Assembly: GCA_034104345.1 (NCBI GenBank)
Contig: JAXEDY010000019.1
Location: forward strand, 62,001 to 126,000
DNA from: HGM11416 sp034104345
GTDB lineage: Bacteria > Bacillota > Clostridia > Christensenellales > Borkfalkiaceae
Reading direction: 5' to 3'
Length of the DNA stretch: 64,000 nucleotides
How positions within the stretch are numbered: position 1 is the first letter of the stretch; the number at the start of each line of letters is the position of its first letter. Below the pieces are notes generated by a model, which searched no databases, had not been told where the DNA came from, and saw nothing but the letters and a program-made list of their open reading frames with translations. Positions 24,472 to 32,566 of this stretch are shown piece after piece. The position numbers and the translations under genes are program-made.

Positions 24472-24500
24472 ATTATAACAAAACGCGCGAATAATGTCAA
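24472..24500 (-). promoter_or_regulatory. Consensus promoter of the six-tRNA operon
   Basis: Minus strand TTGACA (24495-24500), exactly 17 bases, TATAAT (24472-24477). Both hexamers are perfect, as usual for stable RNA genes. Confidence 0.9.
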
Positions 24501-24616
24501 ACGATTTTTAATGGCTTTTGCAATTTTTTTTTAAATCGGCAATTTTTATTTTTCCGCGTGTTTTTTAAGGCGATTATTTTATAAAAATACGCCGCCTATT
24601 ACCTTAAAAGGGCTTT

Positions 24617-25615
24617 TTATTTATCTTTTTTATTTTGTAAAGACTCGGCATGATCGGCAGGCGAAACGAAATCGGCAGATTTACCCGCAACTTCGTCGTA
24701 ATATTTTAAAAGCACGCCGCGATACGACTTTTTCCAAGGTTTGTTTCTTCCCAGATAATGCAGAATAACCGCGTTTTCGTCGATCCACTTTTCGTCGATT
24801 TTTTGCCCATCGGGCAAATATAAATTTTCGATGCGGATACGGCGATCGGAAAGATTAAAGCGCTTTGTGTCGGCAAGTTTAATTTTATCGCCGAAAAATT
24901 TGCAGATTATATCCTGATCGAAAAATATCATTTTATGCTTGTTTTTAAGCGTAAATTCTTTAATTTCTTCGATATTAAGCGCGTTTTTAAGCGCCTTTAC
25001 GTTCATAACCACAACGCCGGTGTTAAGATAAACGTAATCTTTTTCAACGCCCAAACGCACGGTGTTAAAGCGGCGCAAAAAGTTGCGAACCTGCGTGCAA
25101 CCGATGTAAAAATTACCGCAAAAATCCTGCATATAGATAAGATCGATGTCGCCGCGCACGATAATGTCGCAATCGAGATATAAAATGCGTTCGATGTCGT
25201 CGGTTATAAGTAGCGGCGCAAAAATCCGGTAATAAATAGCAACGGGATAGCGTTTTACGGTGGGAAATCCGTCGAACTCGCCGTCGTTCATTTCTATTAT
25301 TTTAAAGCGGGCGCGGTTGCCGAACTCGGTTTTTAGCGGAGCAAGCAGATCTTCGGAAAGGTCGGCGCTCATTATATAAACGTTAAAAAACTTATCGCCG
25401 TTACTTTTTATAAGCGAACGCAAAGTAACCGTTAAATGCGACAAATAGCCTTTATCGACCGTAAACAAAACGTTGCGGACCTTATCGGCAAGGTTATCGC
25501 TATCATTATACGAAGCAATAGCGTTATCTGCAATATTACTTCCGCCCTTTTCAGAAGTTTTTTCGCCCGCCGCGGGTTCGGCGTTTATTTCGTTTATATT
25601 TTTTTCGTTTTTCAT
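24617..25615 (-). CDS. Glycosyltransferase family 8
   Basis: About 332 residues from the ATG at 25615, chosen because GGGTG-like bases precede it; an ATG five codons earlier is possible. After a disordered N-terminus the GT8 fold starts with NVLFTVDKGYLSHLTVTLRSL. The metal-binding DxD motif is in ILYLDCDIIVRGD, followed by YLNTGVVVMN and, near the end, AVILHYLGRNKPWKK. Relatives add galactose or glucose to cell-surface glycans from UDP-sugars. Acceptor unknown. It has its own promoter. Confidence 0.92.
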   Translation of the reverse strand: MKNEKNINEINAEPAAGEKTSEKGGSNIADNAIASYNDSDNLADKVRNVLFTVDKGYLSHLTVTLRSLIKSNGDKFFNVYIMSADLSEDLLAPLKTEFGNRARFKIIEMNDGEFDGFPTVKRYPVAIYYRIFAPLLITDDIERILYLDCDIIVRGDIDLIYMQDFCGNFYIGCTQVRNFLRRFNTVRLGVEKDYVYLNTGVVVMNVKALKNALNIEEIKEFTLKNKHKMIFFDQDIICKFFGDKIKLADTKRFNLSDRRIRIENLYLPDGQKIDEKWIDENAVILHYLGRNKPWKKSYRGVLLKYYDEVAGKSADFVSPADHAESLQNKKDK

Positions 25616-25660
25616 AACCCAAGCACCCATTATTCAATAGTGAAGATAAAACGTAAAAAG

Positions 25661-25689
25661 ATTATAGCATCTTTTAAAAATAATATCAA
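25661..25689 (-). promoter_or_regulatory. Promoter of the GT8 gene
   Basis: Minus strand TTGATA (25684-25689), 17 bases, TATAAT (25661-25666). Confidence 0.75.
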
Positions 25690-25720
25690 CGATTTTTATT
25701 ATTTTTAAAAACAAAAAAAC

Positions 25721-25756
25721 GAGCGCACAAACCGAAAAAAGTCGATTTTTGCGCTC
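25721..25756 (-). terminator. Intrinsic terminator of rubrerythrin gene
   Basis: Minus strand GAGCGCA and TGCGCTC arms with a T-run (GTTTTTTTG) after the stem. Confidence 0.75.
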
Positions 25757-25817
25757 TTTAAAAGGAGAAGGATGAAAAAATTTATTATTATTCGTAAGCC
25801 TTAAACATAAACCTGCC

Positions 25818-26408
25818 CTATTCGCTTTTAACTTTAAGCATAAACTTGCCTTGCGGCGAAGCGCACAGCGGACAGGTTTTGGGGGCTTGCTCGTCGGTGG
25901 TTTCGTAACCGCATGCAAGGCATTTCCACTTGGTTTTTTTAGGTTTTTTATAAAGCGAACCGTCGCTTAACTGTTTATGCAGATCGGAAAAAAGTTTAAA
26001 GTGACAACTTTCGACCTGAATTATATTTTCGTAAAGTTTTGCTATATCTTCAAACCCTTCGGCGCGCGCGGTTTTTGCAAAAGCGGGATAAATCTTTTTG
26101 AATTCGTTTTTTTCGTCTTCTGCCGCAAATGCGAGATTTTCAACTAAATTCCACTTTTCTTTAAAGGGATAACCGCTTGAAATTTCTACGTTTTCGATGG
26201 TGTTTTTGCTTGCTTTCTGAATGTAGGTGTAAAACATACGCGCGTGGTTGAACTCGTTATAGGCAACCGTAGCCACAAGTTCGGCAAGCGCTTCATAACC
26301 TTCGTTTCGCGCACCGTATTCTATGAATTTATAACGGACCTGCGCCTGACATTCGCCCGCATACGAAGCCGCCAAGTTTTTATAAGTTTTGCTTTTTATA
26401 AGTTCCAT
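25818..26408 (-). CDS. rbr: Rubrerythrin
   Basis: A 196-residue cytosolic peroxidase of anaerobes. Residues 1-145 form the di-iron four-helix domain, with the iron ligands in AGECQAQVRY, AYNEFNHARMF and QVESCHFKLF. The C-terminal rubredoxin-like zinc-ribbon shape binds one iron through CLACGY and CPLC. It reduces hydrogen peroxide with electrons from NAD(P)H via rubredoxin. The ribosome site GGAGG ten bases before ATG sits inside a hairpin (26420-26446). Presence of the protein supports a strictly anaerobic host. Confidence 0.96.
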   Translation of the reverse strand: MELIKSKTYKNLAASYAGECQAQVRYKFIEYGARNEGYEALAELVATVAYNEFNHARMFYTYIQKASKNTIENVEISSGYPFKEKWNLVENLAFAAEDEKNEFKKIYPAFAKTARAEGFEDIAKLYENIIQVESCHFKLFSDLHKQLSDGSLYKKPKKTKWKCLACGYETTDEQAPKTCPLCASPQGKFMLKVKSE

Positions 26409-26419
26409 AAATAAAAAAC

Positions 26420-26446
26420 CTCCGCGATAATTATTAACCCGCGAAG
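26420..26446 (-). promoter_or_regulatory. Hairpin covering the rubrerythrin ribosome binding site
   Basis: On the minus strand CTTCGCG (26440-26446) pairs with CGCGGAG (26420-26426), a 7-bp stem including one G-U pair. The second arm contains the GGAG of the Shine-Dalgarno sequence. Translation control, for example by temperature or a protein, is an inference. Confidence 0.5.
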
Positions 26447-26535
26447 ATTTTTTTATACTTTTTTATTCGATTTTTTTATTTTTATTTTTCGGCGCTCACT
26501 TTAAAAGCCCGCCCGTCTGAAGCCCGCCCGTTCGA

Positions 26536-26561
26536 TACGCACGCCGTTTGGCGGGTATCAA
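26536..26561. repeat. Imperfect palindrome downstream of ABC protein gene
   Basis: TGATACCCGCC-AAAC-GGCGTGCGTATC on the minus strand. A GGGCGGGCTT motif is then repeated twice nearby. It may assist termination, but no clean T-run follows. Confidence 0.4.
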
Positions 26562-26566
26562 CCGGT

Positions 26567-29272
26567 TTAATCGTCGGCGCGCAAAGCTTTAACGGGATCT
26601 TTTTTGGCGGCGGCAAGCGCGGGAATAAAGCCCGATATAAGGTTAACCAAAATGCTTATGCCGACCAGCGCCAGCGCATGTAAAGGCGATAATACCGCAA
26701 GCCCGCTTACGCCCGTGTAAGAATAAAGCGCCGAATTAAGCGGAAATTGCAAAACGACCGCAAGAAGTATGCCTAAAATACCCGAAAACACGCCGAGAAT
26801 TGCGTTTTCGGCGTTGAACACACTCATAACGTCGACGCGCCTTGCTCCCACTGCCCGCAGCACGCCTATTTCTTTGGTTCGCTCGATTACCGAAACGTAA
26901 GTGATTACCGCCGTCATTATTGCCGCAACGAACAGAGAAATTGCGGTTAAAACAAGCAAAATGGTGGTTATTGTATTTATAAACGTCTGCAACACGTCGA
27001 AAACGGTGCCTACCAAATCCTGCGCGTAAATCTTTTCGTCGTCCTGTTTGCCGTCGTTGTAAGCGGCAAGATATTTTTTCAAAGCGGTTTTTCCGCCCGG
27101 CGAGTTGGTGTAAAAACTTACGGCAACGGGTTTTTCGCCGTAACCCACTGTTTTAAGCGACGAGTAAACTTCTGATTCGGTCGCAAAATAGGCGTTTCCG
27201 GCGGTTATTGGCGCAAGCAGATTGCGATAAGGCAGTTTTTGAACCCCGCTCGGCTTTTCTATTTCTTCTTTCTGCGCCTTAACTATTTGCGAAGAAGCGG
27301 CGTTTTGCCTTGCAAATTCGGCAAGCGCTTTAGTATAACCTATCGGGTAAACGCTCATACAGCCCATCGTCCGGTCGTCTTTAAGCCGCAAAATACACGA
27401 AATTTTAAGGTCTAACGTGTTATTTTTATTGCCGTAATAACATTCGGGAAGCGGAATTTTCATTTTGTTAAGTTCGGCGGTTACCGCTTTTGCCACCGTT
27501 TCTCCGAGATTGCTGCCGTTCGTGCTTAATCCGCCCGCAAGTTGTTTTTCGACCGAACGAGTTTGTTTTTTGAAATAATCGCCGTCGGCACTTGCAGTCT
27601 TTTTATAAAGCCCGTCGTTTAAAACAAGCGTGAACGTAGTGTATTTTTCGTCTTTCAAAAACTCGTCGTAAGTATAATAATTTTTTAAAAATTCGCCCGA
27701 AGCGCTTTTGTCGGCGGCGTTAAGGTCAACCAAAAACGCCACGAGCAACGCGTCGGATATACTTCCGTTTTTATCGAGAACAAGGCATAATTCATTCGCT
27801 TCGGTAGGATATTTGCCCGCCACAACGTCGTATTGCGACAAAACGAGTTCTTTATCGTCTAAAATCTGCTTAAAATATTGTCCCGCTTCGACTTTCGGGT
27901 ATTCGAGCGTTATGCTGTCGCCTAAACTTTGCGGAATATCCGTCGTTTTTCTAAGTTCGGTAAGGTCGTAACTTGCATAGCGTTTATAAATATCGAGTTG
28001 CGTTCCGTAATCGAAAATCACGTCGCTTACGCCGCCCTTTACCGAGTCGGCGGTTTTTGCCGCCTTTGCGTATTCGATATATTCGGGCGTTATCTTGTTT
28101 TTAACGGTAGAGCCGATAAGTTTCGTTATAAGGTGGTTTATAAAAATCTTGTCTTTGCCGCCCGCGCCTTGATAATTTGCGCCGTCGGTTATTATCGAAA
28201 CGTAAGATTCGTAATTCGCCGTTTCGGTTTCTTGCACCGTAACGGGATAAGCCGAAAGCGCGTCCGTTTGCACTCCGCCTAAAAACACGTTAAGCCCGTT
28301 GTTTAAGGCAAGCACCAACGCAAGCCCGATTATTCCTACCGACCCCGCGAACGCCGTAAGCGCCGTGCGCACTTTTTTGGTTAAAAGATTATTAAAACTT
28401 AACCCCATCGCCACGAAAAAGTTCATTTTCGTTTTGCCTTTGCGTTTTATGTTTACGGCAGATTTTTCGGCTTTGTTTTTTTGTTTTATTTTTGTGTTTT
28501 TAGCGCTTCGTTTTTTATCGAAAGTGCCGCTAACGGGCTTATAGACAGACTTTTGCAAATCTTCGTCGCTTTTATCATCGCCTTTATCGTCACCTTTATA
28601 AGGGTTCGAATCGGATACGACGACGCCGTCTTTAAGCCTAATAATGCGGGTTGAATAAGCGTTTGCAAGCCCGTCGTTATGTGTTACCGCTATAACCAGC
28701 CGCGTTTTAGAAATCTCTTTTAAAATATCCATAACCTGCGCGCCGTTTTTGCTGTCTAACGCGCCGGTCGGTTCGTCGGCGAGAATAATATCGGGATCGT
28801 TTACGATAGCGCGGGCAATCGCCACGCGTTGCGCTTCGCCGCCCGAAAGTTCGCTCGGCTTTTTATGAAGTTGGTCCGCAAGCCCCACCTTTTCGAGCGC
28901 GAGCATCGCCCTGCGTTTTTTGCTTTCGCCCGTTTCGCCCGACAAAGTAAGCGCAAGTTCTACGTTTTCGAGCGCGGTCTGGTGCGGAATAAGGTTGTAA
29001 CTTTGAAAAACGAATCCCACGCGCTCGTTGCGATAAGCGTCCCAATCGGATTCGGTAAAGTCGGCAGCCGAAACGCCGCCTATATAAAATTCGCCGCTCG
29101 TATATTTATCAAGCCCGCCTATAACGTTTAAAAGCGTGGTTTTCCCGCAGCCCGACTGACCTAAAACCGAAACGAATTCGCATTTTCTCAGTTTTATCGA
29201 AACGCCTTTAAGCGCGGTTACGCTCAACTTTTTCGTTTTATATTCTTTTGTTACGTTTTTAAGTTCGAGCAT
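26567..29272 (-). CDS. MacB-like ABC protein: ATPase fused to FtsX-type permease
   Basis: About 901 residues from the ATG at 29272, which has AGGAG close upstream. Residues 1-225 are the ATPase, with Walker A GQSGCGKTTLLN, signature LSGGEAQRVAIARAI and Walker B IILADEPTGAL. A charged linker follows with the palindromic-element peptide KSVYKPVSGTF at about 239-250. The permease part has one membrane segment near 300, a large outside domain, then three membrane segments from about 770 to the end (IGVLRAVGARRVDVMSVFNAENAILG). Such proteins extrude peptides or antimicrobials or move lipoproteins. Its start overlaps the end of aroK by 14 bases, so translation may be coupled. Confidence 0.93.
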   Translation of the reverse strand: MLELKNVTKEYKTKKLSVTALKGVSIKLRKCEFVSVLGQSGCGKTTLLNVIGGLDKYTSGEFYIGGVSAADFTESDWDAYRNERVGFVFQSYNLIPHQTALENVELALTLSGETGESKKRRAMLALEKVGLADQLHKKPSELSGGEAQRVAIARAIVNDPDIILADEPTGALDSKNGAQVMDILKEISKTRLVIAVTHNDGLANAYSTRIIRLKDGVVVSDSNPYKGDDKGDDKSDEDLQKSVYKPVSGTFDKKRSAKNTKIKQKNKAEKSAVNIKRKGKTKMNFFVAMGLSFNNLLTKKVRTALTAFAGSVGIIGLALVLALNNGLNVFLGGVQTDALSAYPVTVQETETANYESYVSIITDGANYQGAGGKDKIFINHLITKLIGSTVKNKITPEYIEYAKAAKTADSVKGGVSDVIFDYGTQLDIYKRYASYDLTELRKTTDIPQSLGDSITLEYPKVEAGQYFKQILDDKELVLSQYDVVAGKYPTEANELCLVLDKNGSISDALLVAFLVDLNAADKSASGEFLKNYYTYDEFLKDEKYTTFTLVLNDGLYKKTASADGDYFKKQTRSVEKQLAGGLSTNGSNLGETVAKAVTAELNKMKIPLPECYYGNKNNTLDLKISCILRLKDDRTMGCMSVYPIGYTKALAEFARQNAASSQIVKAQKEEIEKPSGVQKLPYRNLLAPITAGNAYFATESEVYSSLKTVGYGEKPVAVSFYTNSPGGKTALKKYLAAYNDGKQDDEKIYAQDLVGTVFDVLQTFINTITTILLVLTAISLFVAAIMTAVITYVSVIERTKEIGVLRAVGARRVDVMSVFNAENAILGVFSGILGILLAVVLQFPLNSALYSYTGVSGLAVLSPLHALALVGISILVNLISGFIPALAAAKKDPVKALRADD
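28521..28554 (-). repeat. RPE-like palindromic element, copy 10 (inside ABC protein linker)
   Basis: Minus strand AAAAGTCTGTCTATAAG then CCCGTTAGCGGCACTTT, in frame as QKSVYKPVSGTF between the ATPase and permease parts. Confidence 0.92.
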
Positions 29273-29852
29273 ATTTTCTCCTGTCGTCGTCAACTTTTTT
29301 TTCGAGCGCGTGCACGAGTTCGATGTAAAGCGCGCCGAGTTGCACGCTTAATTCTTCTTCGAAAATTCCGCGGCTTTTTAAAACCTCGTCTTCGCAAATT
29401 ATAATGTCGGCATAGTTCTCGTAAAGTTCGGCGCGCACCGAAAGCATATTTTCTATGTTTTCGCTTAAATTTCCGCCTGCGTTTTCGCCGTTTAAAAGGG
29501 GGCGCACGGCGGAGTTTTTATCGCAAAGCCGCTTATAAAGAGTTTCGGCGTTGCATTTTAAATAAACCACGAGCCCGCTTTTTTTCAGGGCGCGCATAGC
29601 TGTTTCGTTTAAAACCGCGCCGCCGCCCGTCGATATGCAAAAATTGCTTTTTTCTGCCGCTTCTAACAGTTCTTTTTCTTCGCAAGCCCGAAAAAAAGGT
29701 TCGTTTCCGCTTGAAAAAAGCCCGTTTATATCACCGAATTTTTTCTCGATTTCTTCGTCGGTATCCGTTAAAGACATGTCAAGAAGTTCGGCGCAATATT
29801 TTGCGAAAACGCTTTTTCCGCTGCCGCTCATCCCTATAAAAACCAGATTCAT
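29259..29852 (-). CDS. aroK: Shikimate kinase
   Basis: A 197-residue enzyme that phosphorylates shikimate with ATP. The P-loop GMSGSGKS lies at the start, LTDTDEEIEKK carries the shikimate-binding Asp, and CISTGGGAVL is the conserved Gly-rich site. The C-terminal tail past about 175 (KVDDDRRKYART) is longer than usual and covers the start of the ABC protein gene. It sits at the downstream end of the aroC, aroA-aroE, aroQ series. Confidence 0.93.
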   Translation of the reverse strand: MNLVFIGMSGSGKSVFAKYCAELLDMSLTDTDEEIEKKFGDINGLFSSGNEPFFRACEEKELLEAAEKSNFCISTGGGAVLNETAMRALKKSGLVVYLKCNAETLYKRLCDKNSAVRPLLNGENAGGNLSENIENMLSVRAELYENYADIIICEDEVLKSRGIFEEELSVQLGALYIELVHALEKKVDDDRRKYART

Positions 29853-29963
29853 TTTTTCCGCCTTTCGACTGCCGTCAGCCGCTATCTGTCGTTTTTGTTT
29901 TTCGCCTTTTGCTCTTTTTTTTGCGAAATTCGATTGGCCGATAAATTATCGCCGATAAGTTTG

Positions 29964-30392
29964 CTAAATTAAAAAACTTTGAATCGCCAATATATACCCT
30001 TTTTCGCCGAACCCTATAACCGAGCCCGCGCACACGGGCGCGATAACGCTTTTTTGGCGGAATTCTTCGCGCGCGAAAACGTTGGATATATGAACTTCCA
30101 CGACCTTTAAGTCGCCGCGCGAAGAAATTGCGTCGCGCAGAGCAATGCTGTAATGCGTGTATGCCCCCGCGTTTAAAACCACGCCGCAAGCGTTGGTTTT
30201 TTGAATATATTCGCAAAGTTCGCCTTCGATATTACTTTGAAAAAACTCGGCTTCAACACCTTGTTTATCGCAGAAATCTTTTATTTTTGCGTTTATCTGC
30301 TCTAAAGTCTTTTCGCCGTAAACGCTTTTTTCGCGCGTGCCGAGCATATTTAAGTTAACGCCGTTTACCACGGCGATTTTTAATTTTTCCAT
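29964..30392 (-). CDS. aroQ: Type II 3-dehydroquinate dehydratase
   Basis: A 142-residue enzyme, the third step of the shikimate route. VVNGVNLNMLGTREKSVYG carries the catalytic Arg and Tyr, LNAGAYTHYSIALRDAI binds substrate, and EVHISN has the catalytic His. The first motif usually reads GPNLN, but here it is GVNLN, and EGEL is preceded by SNI instead of SNH; these are small departures. Type II enzymes form dodecamers. The stop and start of neighbours are two bases apart, so it is in an operon with aroA-aroE. Confidence 0.93.
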   Translation of the reverse strand: MEKLKIAVVNGVNLNMLGTREKSVYGEKTLEQINAKIKDFCDKQGVEAEFFQSNIEGELCEYIQKTNACGVVLNAGAYTHYSIALRDAISSRGDLKVVEVHISNVFAREEFRQKSVIAPVCAGSVIGFGEKGYILAIQSFLI

Positions 30393-30394
30393 TT

Positions 30395-32521
30395 TTACTC
30401 CCTAACAGGTGTGTTAAATAAGCGCGCGTATTTTCGTTTAAAAAGGTCGAAAAGCCGCTTTGATTCTGCTAAATCAGGCGTTTTTTTGCAAATTACGCAA
30501 TCGAACAGATAGCCCTGATAAAACAGCATGCTTTCGCCGTCAAAAATTTCGGCGCCGCAATTTTTCGCTTTTTCTAAAAATTCCGAAGGTTTTTTATAGT
30601 TAATGTCTACAGCAACGACTGCGTCTTTAAAAATATCGTCAAATATACCTTGCGGATTTCCGTAAGGCGTGGCGTTTATTACAACACCGAATTTTATGTT
30701 TTTGCTTTTTACGCTTTTATCGCTTTCATCATAGCTTTCTCTTGCCGCATAAGGCAAAACGTTAAGCCCCTGTTTTAAACATTCGGCAGAAAATAATTTC
30801 GCTTTTTCGGCGGTTCTGTTAAAAACGTAAACGTTTGCGCCTGCTTTTGCAAGCGCCACGCAAATACTTTTACCCGCGCCGCCCGCGCCTATTATAAGCG
30901 CGTTTTGATTTTTCGGGTTAAAGCCGCCGTTTAAAAGCGCGTAAACCAGCCCGTCGCCATCGGTCGAATAAGCGGCATCGCCGAGCATAAAGTTGGCGTT
31001 TTTTATAAGTTCAACGTTTTTTTGCTTGTTTTTCGCGTTTAAAAACAGTTCGCCTTTAAACGGATAAGTGGCGTTAATCAACCTATAGGCGGGTTTTTTA
31101 AGTTGATTTTTAAATTCTTCGCCCCCGCACGAAATCTGCTCGTAGCAAAAATTTTCAAATCCGAACGCGCCTAAAACAAATTTATGTATCGCGCCCGAAA
31201 ACGATTTTTCCACGTTTTCGCCGAACAGCGCGCACCTAAAATTATTTAAGTTTTTAAAAAATTTCGGGAACGAAACGGCTACGCATTCTTCGCCGTAAAG
31301 AGTTCCGCCAAGCCCCGCGCTCATCAGAACGAACGCCGTCATAATCATGCGGTGGTCGTCGGACGAATATTCGAAATATTTAGGGGTAAATTTCGGCAAA
31401 ACCGTCAGATCGTCGCCGTTTACGGTCGCATTGCCGCCCGCCTTGTTTATAAGGTCGCAAACGCCGTTTAAGCGGTCGCTTTCTTTAACTTTAAGTTCGC
31501 CCGCGCCTTTTATAACGCAGCCGCCGCTTAACGCCGCTATCGCCGCTATCAACGGCAATTCGTCTATAAGAGCGGGCAGTTCGTTATGCTCTATTTCGAA
31601 ATAATTTATTTTACTTTTTCGTGCGATAATATCGTAGGTTTTTAAGCCGCCGATTAAGCGTTCGTTTTCGCAAAATAATTGCGCGCCCGCTTTTTGTAAA
31701 ATTTTATAAAAACCCGCGCGGGTGTCGATTAACGGCACTTTCGGCACGGTAACTTCGCCGCACAAAAGTCCCAAAGCAACGTAAAACGCAGCCGACGACG
31801 GATCGGACGGAACGGTAATTTCGCAGGCGTTAAGCTCGTGCGCGTTTAACCGATTTTCTCCATTTTCTCCCGCGCAATCCCCGTTTAAAATAATCGTTTT
31901 GCCGTCTATTTCTATCCCCGCCCCGAAAAGTTTTAAAAGGTCTTCGGTGTGCGGGCGGGTTTTGTTGTTTTCGGTTATAACCGTGGCTTTTCCCGAAGTT
32001 ACGCCTGAAAATAAAATGCCGCTTTTTACCTGCGCGCTGTCGATCGGCATTTCGTAAGAAAAATCGGATAACGCAGCGGGGTGAATTTTTACGGGCAGAC
32101 ACCCGTTTTCGCTTTCGATTTTCGCGCCGCGACTTATAAGCGGAAGTATTATTCTGTTCATCGGGCGGAGGCTTAAACTTTTATCGCCGATAACCGTTGC
32201 CGTAACGTTAAGCCCCGCAAGCGCGCCGATTAAAAGCCGAGCGGTTGTTCCGCTGTTTTTACAATCGTAAACGCCGCCGTCTTTTATTTTTCGAGCGCCC
32301 GTTATAACAAGACGATTGTTTTTTTCATCGTTTAAAACCGTTGCCCCCATCGTTTTAACGCAAGAAACAGTCGCTAACGTATCGGCGCAAATAAGCGGAT
32401 TTTTTACAACCGTTTCGCCGCTTGCAAGCGCGCCTAAAATAATTGCGCGAATGGTTACCGATTTGTCGCCGTCTACGCTTAAATTCGCATAATAATTGCG
32501 TAATTTTTCAACTTTCAACAT
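30395..32521 (-). CDS. aroA: Fused EPSP synthase and shikimate dehydrogenase (AroA-AroE)
   Basis: About 708 residues from the ATG at 32521. Residues 1-425 are EPSP synthase: GDKSVTIRAIILGALASG, the CKNSGTTARLL motif, SLRPMNRI, and late KESDRLNGVCD and SDDHRMIM. Residues about 430-708 are shikimate dehydrogenase: FSGAIHKFVLGAFG at the substrate site, ATYPFKG with the catalytic Lys, STDGDG with the catalytic Asp, the NADPH motif IIGAGGAGKS and FNRTAEKA. Palindromic-element copy 11 encodes residues about 474-485, directly in the NxTxPxK catalytic motif. A fusion of these two is much less common than separate genes. Confidence 0.92.
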   Translation of the reverse strand: MLKVEKLRNYYANLSVDGDKSVTIRAIILGALASGETVVKNPLICADTLATVSCVKTMGATVLNDEKNNRLVITGARKIKDGGVYDCKNSGTTARLLIGALAGLNVTATVIGDKSLSLRPMNRIILPLISRGAKIESENGCLPVKIHPAALSDFSYEMPIDSAQVKSGILFSGVTSGKATVITENNKTRPHTEDLLKLFGAGIEIDGKTIILNGDCAGENGENRLNAHELNACEITVPSDPSSAAFYVALGLLCGEVTVPKVPLIDTRAGFYKILQKAGAQLFCENERLIGGLKTYDIIARKSKINYFEIEHNELPALIDELPLIAAIAALSGGCVIKGAGELKVKESDRLNGVCDLINKAGGNATVNGDDLTVLPKFTPKYFEYSSDDHRMIMTAFVLMSAGLGGTLYGEECVAVSFPKFFKNLNNFRCALFGENVEKSFSGAIHKFVLGAFGFENFCYEQISCGGEEFKNQLKKPAYRLINATYPFKGELFLNAKNKQKNVELIKNANFMLGDAAYSTDGDGLVYALLNGGFNPKNQNALIIGAGGAGKSICVALAKAGANVYVFNRTAEKAKLFSAECLKQGLNVLPYAARESYDESDKSVKSKNIKFGVVINATPYGNPQGIFDDIFKDAVVAVDINYKKPSEFLEKAKNCGAEIFDGESMLFYQGYLFDCVICKKTPDLAESKRLFDLFKRKYARLFNTPVRE
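31064..31099 (-). repeat. RPE-like palindromic element, copy 11 (inside AroE domain)
   Basis: Minus strand AAAAAACCCGCCTATAGG then TTGATTAACGCCACTTAT. It is read in the same codon phase as the other coding copies, giving KKPAYRLINATY, and adjoins the catalytic PFKG. Confidence 0.85.
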
Positions 32522-32566
32522 ATTTGTTCCGCTTTTTTTAACTTTAAAGCCGCACAAAAATAAAAA

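Noticed and set aside
24015..24478. Frames of 70-94 codons across the tRNA genes
   Set aside because: These are the familiar false proteins obtained by translating tRNA genes; six complete tRNA cloverleaves explain the sequence.
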